DNA from: Pseudaquabacterium terrae
Lineage (GTDB): Bacteria > Pseudomonadota > Gammaproteobacteria > Burkholderiales > Burkholderiaceae_C
Reading direction: 5' to 3'
Assembly (NCBI RefSeq): GCF_013266755.1
Contig: NZ_JABRWJ010000009.1
Coordinates: 1 to 64,000, forward strand
Length of the DNA: 64,000 nucleotides
Shown here in pieces: positions 45,749-56,187 of this stretch (position 1 is its first letter; each line of letters begins with the position of its first letter). The position numbers and the translations under genes were made by a program. Below the pieces are notes generated by a model. That model worked only from the letters and a program-made list of their open reading frames with translations. It did no database searches and was not told the origin of the DNA.

Positions 45749-47125
45749 ATGCAACCGAAGATCTGGATCACGGGCGCGCTGATCGGCGCGGGCTTGCTGG
45801 CCTCGATGCCGGCCTTCGCGCAGGAAAAACTCACCGTCTGGTGGGGCAAGGGCTTCTACAAGGCCGAGGACGACGCGCTGTTCGCGGCCATCAAGAAGTT
45901 CGAGACCAAGTACCCGAAGGTCAAGATCGAGCTGTCGCTGTATGCGCCGCAGGAAATGATTCCGAAGTCGGTGGCTGCGCTCGATGCCGGCAATCCGCCG
46001 GACGTGGCCTATGGCGATGTCTACGACTTCCAGGTCACCGCCAAGTGGGCCTACGAGGGCAAGCTGGAAGACATCTCCAGCATCATCGATCCGATGCGCG
46101 CCAAGTTCGAACCCTCGGCGCTGTCGACGACCTTCCTCTACAACAACGCCAATCAGAGCCGGGCCTATTACGCCTTCCCGATCAAGCAGCAGACGATGCA
46201 CATCCAGTACTGGAAGGACATGCTCGCCGATGCCGGGTTCAAGGAAAGCGACATCCCGAAGGACTGGAAGGGTTACTGGAGCTTCTGGTGCGACAAGGTG
46301 CAGCCCGCCTACCGCCAGAAGACCGGCAACCGCGGCTTCGCGACCGGCTTTCCGATGGGCGTCGATTCGAGCGATTCGTTCTATTCGTTCCTGACCTTCA
46401 TGGACGCGTACAACGTCAAGCTGGTCAGCGATTCGGGCAAGGTGCTGGTCGACGACCCGAACGTGCGCCAGGGCCTGATCAATGCGCTGACCGACTACAC
46501 GCAGGTCTACAACAAGAGCTGCACGCCGCCGTCGGCCACCAACTGGAAGGACCCCGACAACAACGTCGCCTTCCACAACAAGACCATCATGCTGACGCAC
46601 AACGCGACGATCTCGATCGCCGCGAAATGGCTCGATGATTCGAACAATGGCACCTTGACCGAAGCGCAGCGCACGGCCGCCAAGAAGAACTACACCGAGC
46701 TGATCGCGACCGCCGGCTTCCCGAACAAGCCCGATGGCTCGAAGATGACCTACCGCGCCGCGGTCAAGACCGGCGTGATCTTCAAGGATGCGAAGAACAA
46801 GGCGATGGCCAAGCAGTTCGTCGCCTTCATGCTCGACGACGCCAACCTGACGCCCTACGTCGAAGGCTCGCTCGGCCGCTGGTTCCCGGTGACGAAGGCG
46901 GCGCAGCAAAGCGCGTTCTGGAAGAGCGACCCGCATCGCCTGGTGGTCTACAACCAGTTCATGGCCGGCACGACGCCGTTCGAATTCACGAAGAACTACA
47001 AGTTCACCGTGCTGAACAACGAGAACGTCTGGGCCAAGGCGATGAACCGCATCCTCAGCGAGAAGGTGCCGGTCGACAAGGCCACCGACGAGCTGATCGC
47101 GCGCATCAAGGCCGTCGCCAACTGA
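45749..47125 (+). CDS. CUT1-type sugar ABC transporter substrate-binding protein
   Basis: A 458-residue periplasmic protein with a clear signal peptide (ending MPAFAQ) and the family-1 extracellular binding fold: KLTVWWGKGFYKAEDDALFA, then SVAALDAGNPPDVAYGD, and FHNKTIMLTHNATISIAA. AAGGAG precedes the ATG. It feeds the two permeases and ATPase directly downstream. CUT1 systems take oligosaccharides, polyols or sugar acids. With the surrounding sugar-acid enzymes, a hexonate or a plant-derived acidic sugar is likely. Confidence 0.9.
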   Translation: MQPKIWITGALIGAGLLASMPAFAQEKLTVWWGKGFYKAEDDALFAAIKKFETKYPKVKIELSLYAPQEMIPKSVAALDAGNPPDVAYGDVYDFQVTAKWAYEGKLEDISSIIDPMRAKFEPSALSTTFLYNNANQSRAYYAFPIKQQTMHIQYWKDMLADAGFKESDIPKDWKGYWSFWCDKVQPAYRQKTGNRGFATGFPMGVDSSDSFYSFLTFMDAYNVKLVSDSGKVLVDDPNVRQGLINALTDYTQVYNKSCTPPSATNWKDPDNNVAFHNKTIMLTHNATISIAAKWLDDSNNGTLTEAQRTAAKKNYTELIATAGFPNKPDGSKMTYRAAVKTGVIFKDAKNKAMAKQFVAFMLDDANLTPYVEGSLGRWFPVTKAAQQSAFWKSDPHRLVVYNQFMAGTTPFEFTKNYKFTVLNNENVWAKAMNRILSEKVPVDKATDELIARIKAVAN

Positions 47126-47147
47126 AGCCCTCGAGCGGACGACTCGC

Positions 47148-48011
47148 GTGAGCCACGTTCTCGCCATCCCGGCCGCGCCGGCCGTCCGCAAGGCGCTCAG
47201 TCCCTGGGCCTGGTGGGGGCGCGCGCTGGTCGTGCCCTACCTGCTGATCTTCCTGGTCTTCGTGCTCTATCCGGTCGGCTACGGGCTGTGGCTGGCGCGC
47301 CATCCGGCGAGTTATGCCAAGCTCTTCGACGACCCGATCTTCTTCCGCACCGCGATCAACACGGTGATTTTCGTCGTGATCGCGGTCAACCTGAAGATGG
47401 CGCTGGCGCTGGCGCTGTCGGGCTTCTTCGTGGTGCAACGCTGGTGGATCCGCGCGCTGTCGATGCTGTTCATCCTGCCGTGGGCGGTGCCGTCGATCCC
47501 GACGATCCTGTCGGTGCGCTTCATGCTGAACCCCGAATGGGGCGTCATCAATTCGACGATCTTCCGGTTGACCGGACTCGACGGTCCCAACTGGCTCAAC
47601 GACCCGACGCTGGCACTGAGCTTCTCGATGCTGATGCACATCTGGAAGTCGCTGCCGTTCTGGACGCTGATCCTGATTGCCGGCCGGCTGGCGATTCCGT
47701 CCGAGCAATACGAAGCCGCCAGCGTCGACGGTGCGACGCGCCTGCAGAAGTTCCGCTTCATCACCTGGCCATCGATGCGCGGCCTGTATTTCACGTCGAC
47801 GATCCTGTCGATGATCTGGACGCTGGGTGATTTCAATTCGGTCTACCTCTTGACCGGCGGCGGGCCGGCCGACCTGACGCACGTGCTGGCAACGCTGGGC
47901 ATCCGCTACCTGCGGCTCGACCAGATCGAGCTGGCGATGGCCTCGATCGTCGTCGCGCTGCCCCTGGTCCTGCCGCTGGTCTACGTGATGATGAAGAGGC
48001 TGTCGAAATGA
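47148..48011 (+). CDS. Sugar ABC transporter permease (MalF type)
   Basis: A 287-residue inner-membrane protein with six hydrophobic helices (first LVVPYLLIFLVFVLYPVGYG). The permease EAA loop is YEAASVDGATRLQKFRFITW. GTG start at 47148. The end overlaps the next permease by 4 bp (ATGA). It forms the channel together with that subunit. Confidence 0.9.
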   Translation: MSHVLAIPAAPAVRKALSPWAWWGRALVVPYLLIFLVFVLYPVGYGLWLARHPASYAKLFDDPIFFRTAINTVIFVVIAVNLKMALALALSGFFVVQRWWIRALSMLFILPWAVPSIPTILSVRFMLNPEWGVINSTIFRLTGLDGPNWLNDPTLALSFSMLMHIWKSLPFWTLILIAGRLAIPSEQYEAASVDGATRLQKFRFITWPSMRGLYFTSTILSMIWTLGDFNSVYLLTGGGPADLTHVLATLGIRYLRLDQIELAMASIVVALPLVLPLVYVMMKRLSK

Positions 48012-48853
48012 TCAGCGCGAAGAGGGCCTGGGCCGAGACCCGGCTGCTGCTGATCGGCATTCCGGTCCTGCTGTGGACCATCGTTCCGGTCTACCACCTG
48101 TTCCTGTTCGCGATCTCCGAGCGCGACTCCGCGACGTCCGGCCGGCTGTGGCCGAAGGACCCGACGCTGCAGAACTTCCAGACCGTGCTGCAGCAGCAGC
48201 ACTTCTACCTGAACCACTTCTGGCAGCAGCTCGGCAATTCGCTGATCATCGCCTTCGCGGTGGGCATCCTGACGCTGTTCATCGCCACGACGGCCGCGTT
48301 CTCGATCAGCCGCCTGAAGGTGCGCGGCGGCCGCACGGTGATGAACCTGGCGCTCTTCACCTACTTCATCCCGGCCGCCTTCCTCGCGGTGCCGATGTAC
48401 AAGACGATGGCCAACTATGGCCTGCTGAACAACCGCTGGTCGCTGATCCTGGCGATGGTGACGATCGCGTCGCCGTACTGCATCTGGGTGCTGAAGCAGG
48501 CCTCGGACAAGCTGCCCTGGGAGCTCGACGAAGCCGCGCGCATCGATGGCGCGACGCCGCTGCAGCTGTTCCGCCTGGTCTACGTGCCGCTGATGGTGCC
48601 CTCGCTGGTGGCAGTCGGCACCTATGCGCTGCTGCTGGCGTGGAACGAGTACCTGTACGGCTTCCTGCTGCTGTCGAATGAAACCGATTTGACCCTGGCG
48701 GTCGCGCTGGGCAACTTCCTGGCCGCCGACGATTCGCCGTGGGAGCTGCTGATGGCCACCGGCCTGATCTACGCGCTGCCACCGGCCGCGATCTACTACG
48801 CCTTCAAGCGCTACATGGTGTCCGGCCTCACGGCAGGCGCCGTCAAGTCCTAA
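48008..48853 (+). CDS. Sugar ABC transporter permease (MalG type)
   Basis: A 281-residue inner-membrane protein with six helices and the EAA loop DEAARIDGATPLQLFRLVYV. The ATG overlaps the stop of the MalF-type gene. It pairs with that permease and the ATPase 12 bp downstream. Confidence 0.9.
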   Translation: MISAKRAWAETRLLLIGIPVLLWTIVPVYHLFLFAISERDSATSGRLWPKDPTLQNFQTVLQQQHFYLNHFWQQLGNSLIIAFAVGILTLFIATTAAFSISRLKVRGGRTVMNLALFTYFIPAAFLAVPMYKTMANYGLLNNRWSLILAMVTIASPYCIWVLKQASDKLPWELDEAARIDGATPLQLFRLVYVPLMVPSLVAVGTYALLLAWNEYLYGFLLLSNETDLTLAVALGNFLAADDSPWELLMATGLIYALPPAAIYYAFKRYMVSGLTAGAVKS

Positions 48854-48865
48854 CCCAAATCCGAC

Positions 48866-49942
<1,077 letters not shown>

Positions 49943-49943
49943 T

Positions 49944-50468
49944 GTGGACACCTTGCAGGTCATCGTGATGGGCGTCAGCGGCTGCGGCAAGTCGACGATC
50001 GCGCGTGAGTTGGCGAGCACGCTCGGCGTCGAGTTCGTCGAGGGCGACGAGCTGCATCCGCCGGCCAACGTGCAGCGCATGGCCGCGGGCATCCCGCTGA
50101 CCGACCACGACCGGCGCGACTGGCTGGCCGCGATCGGCGAGCGGCTGGGTGCGGCGCATGCGGCCGGGCGCGGCCTGATCGTTGCCTGCTCGGCCCTGAA
50201 GCGCCGCTACCGCGACGACCTGCGCCAACGCGCACCAGGTCTGAAGCTGGTTCACCTGCACGGCGACCCCCCGCTGCTGGCCGAGCGCCTGCAAGGCCGC
50301 AGCGGCCACTACATGCCACCTTCGCTGTTGCCGAGCCAGCTGCAGGCGCTGGAAGTGCCCGGTGCCGACGAGGATGCGCTGGTGCTCGACATTCGCATGC
50401 CGCCGGCGCGCATCCTGCAGGAGGCGCTGGTCGGACTGGCGGCACAGCTCAAGAGGTCGGCCGCATGA
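49944..50468 (+). CDS. gntK: Gluconokinase
   Basis: A 174-residue P-loop kinase with MGVSGCGKSTIARELA, VEGDELHPPANVQRMAAGIP (substrate region), DHDRRDWLAAIGERL and ACSALKRRYRD. It phosphorylates D-gluconate to 6-phosphogluconate. GTG 49944 is chosen because it directly follows the ABC gene stop; an internal ATG at 49968 would cut the P-loop strand. It overlaps the gluconate 5-dehydrogenase gene by 4 bp, so the two are coupled. Confidence 0.9.
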   Translation: MDTLQVIVMGVSGCGKSTIARELASTLGVEFVEGDELHPPANVQRMAAGIPLTDHDRRDWLAAIGERLGAAHAAGRGLIVACSALKRRYRDDLRQRAPGLKLVHLHGDPPLLAERLQGRSGHYMPPSLLPSQLQALEVPGADEDALVLDIRMPPARILQEALVGLAAQLKRSAA

Positions 50469-51235
50469 TCGACGCGACCACTTTTCGGCTCGATGGGCGG
50501 CTGGCGCTGGTCACCGGCTCGTCGGCGGGCATCGGTTTCGCCGTGGCGCGGGGCCTGGCCGAAGCCGGCGCGACGATTGTGCTGAACGGCCGCGATGCGG
50601 CGCGGCTCGACGCGGCGGCGACCGAGCTGCGGCGCGCCGGCCACACGGTGCACGCCCACGGCTTCGATGTCACGCAGCGCGCGGCCGTCGATGCCGCCGT
50701 CGAGACCATCGAATCGACGATCGGCCCGATCGACATCCTGGTCAACAACGCCGGCATGCAGCGCCGCGGCGTCTTCCACGAATACGATCCGGCCGACTGG
50801 GAGGCGCTGATGCGCACCAACGTCGACAGCATGTTCCACGTCGGCCAGGCGGTCGCACGCCGCATGGTGCCGCGCGGGCGCGGGCGCATCGTCAACATCT
50901 GCTCGGTGCAGAGCGAGCTCGGCCGCCCCGGCATTGCGCCGTATGCCGCGACCAAGGGCGCGGTGAAGATGCTGACCAAGGGCATGGCGATCGACCTCGG
51001 GCCCTACGGCATCACCGTCAACGGCCTGGGTCCGGGCTACTTCAAGACCGAGCTGAACGCCAAGCTCGTCGACGACCCGCAGTTCAGCGCCTGGCTGATC
51101 AACCGCACGCCGTGCCGCCGCTGGGGCGAGGTCGACGAGCTGGCCCCGGCCGCCGTGTTCCTCGCCAGCGATGCGGCGCGCTTCGTCAACGGCCATATCC
51201 TCTATGTGGACGGCGGCGTGACCGCCACACTTTAG
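50465..51235 (+). CDS. idnO: Gluconate 5-dehydrogenase (SDR)
   Basis: A 256-residue SDR with VTGSSAGIGFAVARGLAEAG, NNAGMQRRGVFHEYDP, the catalytic region CSVQSELGRPGIAPYAATKG and NGLGPGYFKTELNA, the typical signature of gluconate 5-dehydrogenases. It reduces 5-keto-D-gluconate to D-gluconate. Together with the idonate dehydrogenase (40115) and gluconokinase it makes an L-idonate route into 6-phosphogluconate. The symbol follows E. coli usage and is by analogy. Confidence 0.85.
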   Translation: MIDATTFRLDGRLALVTGSSAGIGFAVARGLAEAGATIVLNGRDAARLDAAATELRRAGHTVHAHGFDVTQRAAVDAAVETIESTIGPIDILVNNAGMQRRGVFHEYDPADWEALMRTNVDSMFHVGQAVARRMVPRGRGRIVNICSVQSELGRPGIAPYAATKGAVKMLTKGMAIDLGPYGITVNGLGPGYFKTELNAKLVDDPQFSAWLINRTPCRRWGEVDELAPAAVFLASDAARFVNGHILYVDGGVTATL

Positions 51236-51243
51236 GAGCCTCC

Positions 51244-51627
51244 TTGACGACCTTCAGCAAAGTCATCCTGTTCACCGACACCGACGGCCGCGCCCGCTTC
51301 CGTGAAGAAGCCGTGCCCCTGACCGAAGGCAAGCCGGCCGCACGGCTGTCGCCGCTGATGCCCTCGGGCGGCCTGCAGCTGCGCGAAAGCCCGGTCGGCT
51401 TTCGCAGCGAATTTCATTGCACCGACAACCCGCAATGGGTCTTCATCCTCGGCGGGCAGATGGAGATCGGGCTGCAGGACGGCAGCTCGCGGGTCTTCTC
51501 GCCCGGCCAGCATTTCTACTCGGCCGATGTCCTGCCGGCCGGCGCGGCCTTCGATCCGGCCGTGCACGGGCACTGGAGCCGCCAGGTCGGCCCGGATCCG
51601 CTCATCACTGCCTTTGTACGCGGCTGA
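51244..51627 (+). CDS. Small cupin-domain protein
   Basis: A 127-residue single-domain cupin (HCTDNPQWVFILGGQMEIGL, then VFSPGQHFYSADVLPAG). The TTG start has AGGAG six bases before it. The first metal motif is incomplete (only one His), so it may be a non-catalytic binder or a sugar isomerase relative. It is inside the sugar-acid unit, between idnO and the GntR gene. Function unknown. Confidence 0.7.
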   Translation: MTTFSKVILFTDTDGRARFREEAVPLTEGKPAARLSPLMPSGGLQLRESPVGFRSEFHCTDNPQWVFILGGQMEIGLQDGSSRVFSPGQHFYSADVLPAGAAFDPAVHGHWSRQVGPDPLITAFVRG

Positions 51628-51638
51628 ATCGACAAAAC

Positions 51639-52418
51639 GTGGCCACCCACCTACCCGTCATCAAGAACGTCCACGGCAACACGCTGGACGTGCTGGGCGA
51701 GGCCATCGTCGCCGGCCGTTATCCGCCGGGCCTGGCGATCCCGCCCGAGCCGATGTTGTGCGAGGAGCTCGGCATCAGCCGCACCGTCGTGCGCGAAGCG
51801 GTGAAGTCGCTGGTCGCCAAGGGGCTGCTGGTGACCGGGCCGAAACTCGGCACCCGCGTGATGCCCGAGGAACACTGGAACTGGTTCGACCCCGACGTCG
51901 TCGTCTGGCAATCGAAGATCGGCCTGACGCGCGAGTTCCTGCGCGACCTGCAGGAGCTGCGCCGCGTCGTCGAGCCAGCAGCCGTGCGGCTGGCCGCCGA
52001 GCGCGCCACGGCCCAGGACATCGGCGAGATCGAGGTCGCCTTCGCCGGCATGAAGGCGGCGATCGAACAGGGCGGCGACTACGTCACGCACGACCTGCGC
52101 TTCCACCAGGGCCTGCTGCGCGCCTGCCACAACCGCATGTTGGTACAGATGAGCAAGGCGCTCGGCGCGCTGCTGCGCACCAGCTTCGAGATCTCGACCT
52201 CCCGGCCCGACGGTCCTGCCAGCTCGCTGCCGCTGCATCGCGCGGTGCTCGATGCCGTCATCGCACGCTCGCCGCCGCGCGCCGAGCGCGCCATCCTGAC
52301 GCTGATCGACAGTGCGCGCGAGGACATCGAGCAGGTGCTGGCGTCGCGGCGCAAGCTGCCCTCGTTGAGCCAGCCGGCCCCGCCGCTGAAGGCGCGCGTG
52401 CCGTCGATCACCCGCTAA
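51639..52418 (+). CDS. FadR-type GntR regulator (FCD subfamily)
   Basis: A 259-residue regulator. The winged helix is at 10-80 (LAIPPEPMLCEELGISRTVV, then EAVKSLVAKGLLV) and the all-helical FCD effector domain at about 95-235, with metal ligands expected in EVAFAGM, HDLRFHQGLL and LHRAVLDA. The GTG at 51639 is used. FCD regulators bind sugar acids or 2-keto acids. The two TNGTNNNACNA-type sites (44657, 45690) are its likely targets, making it the local repressor of both arms. Confidence 0.88.
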   Translation: MATHLPVIKNVHGNTLDVLGEAIVAGRYPPGLAIPPEPMLCEELGISRTVVREAVKSLVAKGLLVTGPKLGTRVMPEEHWNWFDPDVVVWQSKIGLTREFLRDLQELRRVVEPAAVRLAAERATAQDIGEIEVAFAGMKAAIEQGGDYVTHDLRFHQGLLRACHNRMLVQMSKALGALLRTSFEISTSRPDGPASSLPLHRAVLDAVIARSPPRAERAILTLIDSAREDIEQVLASRRKLPSLSQPAPPLKARVPSITR

Positions 52419-52445
52419 CTTCCGAACGACACGGAGCTTCAATCC

Positions 52446-53453
52446 ATGGATGTGCTGATCACCGGAGGCGCCGGCTTCGTCGGCACGCGGCTGGCGCGCG
52501 AGCTGCTCGGGCGCGGCGAGCTGGACGGCCGCGCCATCCGGCGCCTGGTGCTGGCCGACCAGGTCGCGCCGCCGCCGGCGCTGGCGCTCGATGCGCGCGT
52601 CGAAACACGCGTCGGCGCGCTGCTCGACCAGTGCGCCACGCTGCGCGACGAGCCCTTCGACGCGGTGTTCCACCTGGCCTCGGCGGTCAGCGGCGAATGC
52701 GAGCGCGACTTCGAGCTCGGCCTGCGCTCGAACCTCGACACCACGCGCGCGCTGCTCGACGCGCTGCGCGCCGCCGGCAACGCGCCGCGCCTGGTCTTTT
52801 CCAGCACGATCGCCGTCTTCGGCAACGACGCCCGCCACCCGCTACCGCCGGAGGTGAACGACGACACGCTGCCGGTGCCGCAGACCTCCTACGGCACGCA
52901 CAAGCTGATGTGCGAATACCTGATCGCCGACTACAGCCGCAAGGGCTTCATCGACGGCCGCTCGGCGCGGCTGGCCACCGTCACGGTGCGGCCGGGCCGG
53001 CCCAACGGCGCCGCGTCGTCGTTCTTCAGCGGCATCGTGCGCGAGCCGCTGGCCGGCGTCGAATCGATCTGCCCGGTCGCGCCGGCGGTGCGGCACGGCT
53101 TGTCGTCGCCGCGGCGCACCGTCGAGGGGCTGATCGCGCTCTTCGAAGCCGACCGCGAACACCTGGGCAGCCGGCTGGCGCTGAACCTGCCAGCGCTCAA
53201 TGTGAGCGTGCAGCAGATGCTCGACGCGCTCGAAGCGGTGGCCGGCCGCGCGGTGCGCGACCGCGTGCGCTTCGAAGCCGATCCGGCGATCGTGCGCATC
53301 GTCGACGGCTGGCCCACCGGCGTGATCGCGGCGCGCGCGGCCGCGCTCGGGCTGCGCCCGGAGACCAGCTTCGAGCACGTCATCGCCGCCTACATCGAGG
53401 ACAACGCCGGCGATGCCGCCGCGCTGCGCGGCCTGCCCGGAAGGGGCGCATGA
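52446..53453 (+). CDS. NAD-dependent epimerase/dehydratase, D-erythronate dehydrogenase-like
   Basis: A 335-residue extended SDR with VLITGGAGFVGTRLARELL at the start and the catalytic pattern FSSTIAVFG and YGTHKLMCEYL. It resembles DenD, which oxidises D-erythronate at C2 in tetronate degradation, more than sugar-nucleotide epimerases. The usual partners DenK and DenI are not here. It therefore may act on another aldonate. It overlaps the next SDR gene by 4 bp. Confidence 0.75.
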   Translation: MDVLITGGAGFVGTRLARELLGRGELDGRAIRRLVLADQVAPPPALALDARVETRVGALLDQCATLRDEPFDAVFHLASAVSGECERDFELGLRSNLDTTRALLDALRAAGNAPRLVFSSTIAVFGNDARHPLPPEVNDDTLPVPQTSYGTHKLMCEYLIADYSRKGFIDGRSARLATVTVRPGRPNGAASSFFSGIVREPLAGVESICPVAPAVRHGLSSPRRTVEGLIALFEADREHLGSRLALNLPALNVSVQQMLDALEAVAGRAVRDRVRFEADPAIVRIVDGWPTGVIAARAAALGLRPETSFEHVIAAYIEDNAGDAAALRGLPGRGA

Positions 53454-54190
53454 ACCAGATCGACCTGCGCGATCGTGTCGCGGTGATCACCGGCGGCGCG
53501 CAAGGCATCGGCTACGCCACCGCCGAACGGCTGCTGCAGTCGGGCGCCCGCGTGCTGCTGTGGGACATGGATGCCGATCGGCTGGCCGCGGCGCGCGAGA
53601 CGCTGGCGGCGTTGGGGCCGGTCGACACCGCGGTCGTCGAACTGTGCGACGAAGCCGCGGTCAACGATGCCGCGGCGCGCGCCGGCCGCGTCGACATCCT
53701 CGTCAACAACGCCGGCATCACCGGCGGCAACGCGCCGACCTGGGAGCTCGATCCCGCCACCTGGCGCCGCGTGATCGAGGTCAACCTGATCGCGCCCTAC
53801 CTGACCTGCCGCGCGCTGGTGCCGGGCATGCTGAACGCGGGCTACGGCCGCATCATCAACATCGCCTCGGTGGCAGGCAAGGAAGGCAACCCGAACGCCT
53901 CGCACTACAGCGCGTCGAAGGCCGGGCTGATCGCGCTGACCAAGTCGCTGGCCAAGGAGACCGCGCAGCGCGGCGTGCTGGTCAACGCCGTTGCGCCGGC
54001 CGCGGCGCGCACGGCGATCTTCGACTCGATGACGCCGCAGCACATCGAGTACATGCTCGGCAAGATCCCCATGGGCCGCTTCGTGATGCCGGCGGAGATC
54101 GCTGCGCTCGTCGCCTGGCTGGCCAGCGCCGACTGCTCGTTCTCGACCGGGTCGGTGTTCGATATCTCGGGCGGCCGGGCGACGTACTGA
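53450..54190 (+). CDS. SDR-family dehydrogenase (FabG-like)
   Basis: A 246-residue SDR with ITGGAQGIGYATAERLLQSG, VDILVNNAGITGGN, the catalytic site NIASVAGKEGNPNASHYSAS with Lys following, and NAVAPAAARTAIF. Such FabG-like members in sugar-acid loci oxidise sugars or aldonates. It is the last gene of the plus arm. It is coupled by ATGA to the DenD-like gene, so they probably act in one step sequence. Confidence 0.85.
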   Translation: MNQIDLRDRVAVITGGAQGIGYATAERLLQSGARVLLWDMDADRLAAARETLAALGPVDTAVVELCDEAAVNDAAARAGRVDILVNNAGITGGNAPTWELDPATWRRVIEVNLIAPYLTCRALVPGMLNAGYGRIINIASVAGKEGNPNASHYSASKAGLIALTKSLAKETAQRGVLVNAVAPAAARTAIFDSMTPQHIEYMLGKIPMGRFVMPAEIAALVAWLASADCSFSTGSVFDISGGRATY

Positions 54191-54637
54191 GACGCCACCC
54201 ATTCGAGCGTCAAGTCGCGGCCCGTTGCGGTCGTTCGGCGCCGCATGCAGAGACTGAGCGAGCCAAGGCCACGGGGTACCCGCTGCCGCTCGTGTCCCCC
54301 GGTCGCTCCGCTCCCTCCTCCTCTTACCTCGCTGCAGCGGGTACCCCATGCCCTTGGCAACGGCACCGCGGTGGCACGCGAAGAGTAAATTCCAGGGCCG
54401 TGCCGGATCGGGACGGCAGGGTGTCCTGTGGAGCGAGGTAAGAGGAGGAGGGAGCGGAGCGACCGGGGGACACGAGCGCAACAGGGCACCCTGGCGGCCT
54501 GATCTCGCTGAGTCTTCAATCGCAACGACCGCTCAGGGCCGTGAGCAGACCGTCGCTTCAAGTCCCGACATCGGTCCCGCTCATACCGTGCGCATGCCAC
54601 GCCGGCCGCCGCAGCAAGACGCCACAATGGCCGCACG
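54191..54637. repeat. Nested inverted-repeat intergenic region with two 47-bp copies
   Basis: A 447-bp stretch with no gene. A perfect 47-bp sequence (54287-54333) recurs in inverse orientation at 54432-54478; its purine-rich strand contains GGTAAGAGGAGGAGGGAG. Copy 1 is itself the loop of a 25-bp inverted repeat (54262-54286 with 54334-54358, 23 of 25 paired). Copy 2 is the loop of an unrelated ~13-bp inverted repeat (CAGGGTGTCCTGT with ACAGGGCACCCTG). Outer flanks also pair partly (GCGGTCGTT at 54227 with AACGACCGC near 54524). The same core in two different stems suggests a small mobile or regulatory element. Confidence 0.8.
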
Positions 54638-55420
54638 ATGTCCACGCAGACGCTGCTCTGGATCGACGACCACACGCCGCTGCCGCCGACGCGCCGCGCG
54701 CTCGGACCCGACAGCGAGGCACCGGGGCTGCTGGCCGCCGGCGGCCGCGTCACCCCGGCGCGGCTGGAGGAGGCCTACCGTCACGGCGTCTTCCCCTGGT
54801 ACAGCCCGGGCCAGCCGGTGCTCTGGTGGAGCCCCGATCCGCGCATGGTGCTGCACGTGGCCGACTTCAGGCTCTCGCATTCGCTGCGCAAGACGCTGCG
54901 CCGCTTCGTCCGCGACCCGGCCTGCGAGATCCGCATCGACAGCGCCTTCGCCGCGGTGATGCAGGCCTGCGCCAGCGTGCCGCGTGAGGGCCAGCACGGC
55001 ACCTGGATCGTGCCCGAGCTGCTGCAGGCCTACGGCGCCTGGCATGCATTGGGCCGCGTGCACAGCGTCGAGACCTGGATCGGCGGCGAGCTGGTCGGCG
55101 GGCTCTACGGCGTCGGCATCGGCCGCATGTTCTATGGCGAATCGATGTTCGCCTTCCGCACCGATGCGTCGAAGATCGCGCTCGCCGCGCTGGTCGCCTT
55201 CTGCCGCGCGCACGGCATCGGGCTGATCGATTGCCAGCAGCACACCCGGCACCTGGCCTCGTTTGGTGCGCAGGAAATCCCACGTCCGGCGTTTGAAGCC
55301 CACTTGGCGTACGCGCTGGCCGCGCCGGCACCGCCGACCTGGGCCTATCATTCCGGGCTGTGGGCGCAGCTGGGAATCGGCGCGCCCGCATCCGACCGAA
55401 GCCCTTCCCAGACGGCGTGA
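54638..55420 (+). CDS. aat: Leucyl/phenylalanyl-tRNA-protein transferase
   Basis: A 260-residue enzyme of the N-end rule pathway that adds Leu or Phe to proteins with N-terminal Arg or Lys. Signature segments are [49 protein letters not shown] and [18 protein letters not shown]. The ATG follows a weak site. The end overlaps the arginyltransferase gene by 4 bp (GTGA). The pairing of aat and bpt is common in proteobacteria. Confidence 0.93.
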   Translation: MSTQTLLWIDDHTPLPPTRRALGPDSEAPGLLAAGGRVTPARLEEAYRHGVFPWYSPGQPVLWWSPDPRMVLHVADFRLSHSLRKTLRRFVRDPACEIRIDSAFAAVMQACASVPREGQHGTWIVPELLQAYGAWHALGRVHSVETWIGGELVGGLYGVGIGRMFYGESMFAFRTDASKIALAALVAFCRAHGIGLIDCQQHTRHLASFGAQEIPRPAFEAHLAYALAAPAPPTWAYHSGLWAQLGIGAPASDRSPSQTA

Positions 55421-56166
55421 CGCATCCGAAAGAACTCCCGCTCTCGTCGCTGCAGTTCTACGCGACGGCGCCCTACCCCTGCAGCTACCTGCCGGACCGG
55501 CTGGCGCGCTCGCAGGTGGCGACGCCGAGCCACCTGATCCATGCCGACGCGTATTCCGGCCTGGTGGCCAACGGCTTCCGGCGCAGCGGCATGTTCACCT
55601 ACCGGCCCTACTGCGATTCCTGTCGCGCCTGCGTGCCGCTGCGCGTGCCGGTGGCAGCCTTCGAGCCCAACCGCAGCCAGCGCCGCACCTGGAAACGCCA
55701 CGGCCACCTGAAGGCGCGCGTGCTGCGCCTGTGCTTCGTGCCCGAGCACTACCAGCTCTACCTGCGCTACCAGTCCGGCCGCCACGCCGGCGGCGGCATG
55801 GACCACGACAGCGTCGACCAGTACACGCAGTTCCTGCTGCAAAGCCGCGTCAACTCGCGGCTGGTCGAATTCCGCGAGCCGACGCCCGACGGCAGCGGCA
55901 ACGGCGAGCTGCGCATGGTGGCCATCGTCGACGTGCTCAACGACGGCATCTCCGCCGTCTACACCTTCTACGACCCCGAGTACAAGGGCAGCCTCGGCAC
56001 CTACAGCATCCTGTGGCAGATCGAGCAGACCCGGCAGCTGAAGCTGCCGCACGTCTACCTCGGCTACTGGATCGCCGAGAGCATCAAGATGAACTACAAG
56101 GCCGAGTTCCAGCCGCACCAGGTGCTGATCGACGGCCATTGGCAGTCGCCGCCGCAGCCCGCCTAG
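55417..56166 (+). CDS. bpt: Aspartate/glutamate leucyltransferase (Bpt/ATE family)
   Basis: A 249-residue Ate1-like enzyme. It has [20 protein letters not shown], the conserved [20 protein letters not shown] with the active-site cysteines, and [20 protein letters not shown]. Bacterial members transfer Leu to N-terminal Asp/Glu, complementing Aat for ClpAP-driven degradation. The GTG start overlaps the aat stop codon. Confidence 0.92.
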   Translation: MTHPKELPLSSLQFYATAPYPCSYLPDRLARSQVATPSHLIHADAYSGLVANGFRRSGMFTYRPYCDSCRACVPLRVPVAAFEPNRSQRRTWKRHGHLKARVLRLCFVPEHYQLYLRYQSGRHAGGGMDHDSVDQYTQFLLQSRVNSRLVEFREPTPDGSGNGELRMVAIVDVLNDGISAVYTFYDPEYKGSLGTYSILWQIEQTRQLKLPHVYLGYWIAESIKMNYKAEFQPHQVLIDGHWQSPPQPA

Positions 56167-56187
56167 CAGCATCCCTACAATCCGGGG

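Noticed and set aside
54191-54637. CRISPR array or tRNA gene in the repeat-rich intergenic region
   Set aside because: There are two inverse copies, not regularly spaced direct repeats, and no cloverleaf or CCA-ended fold can be drawn.
56167-56187. FMN riboswitch before ribB
   Set aside because: Only 21 bp separate bpt and ribB, too short for an RFN element, and none is seen inside bpt.
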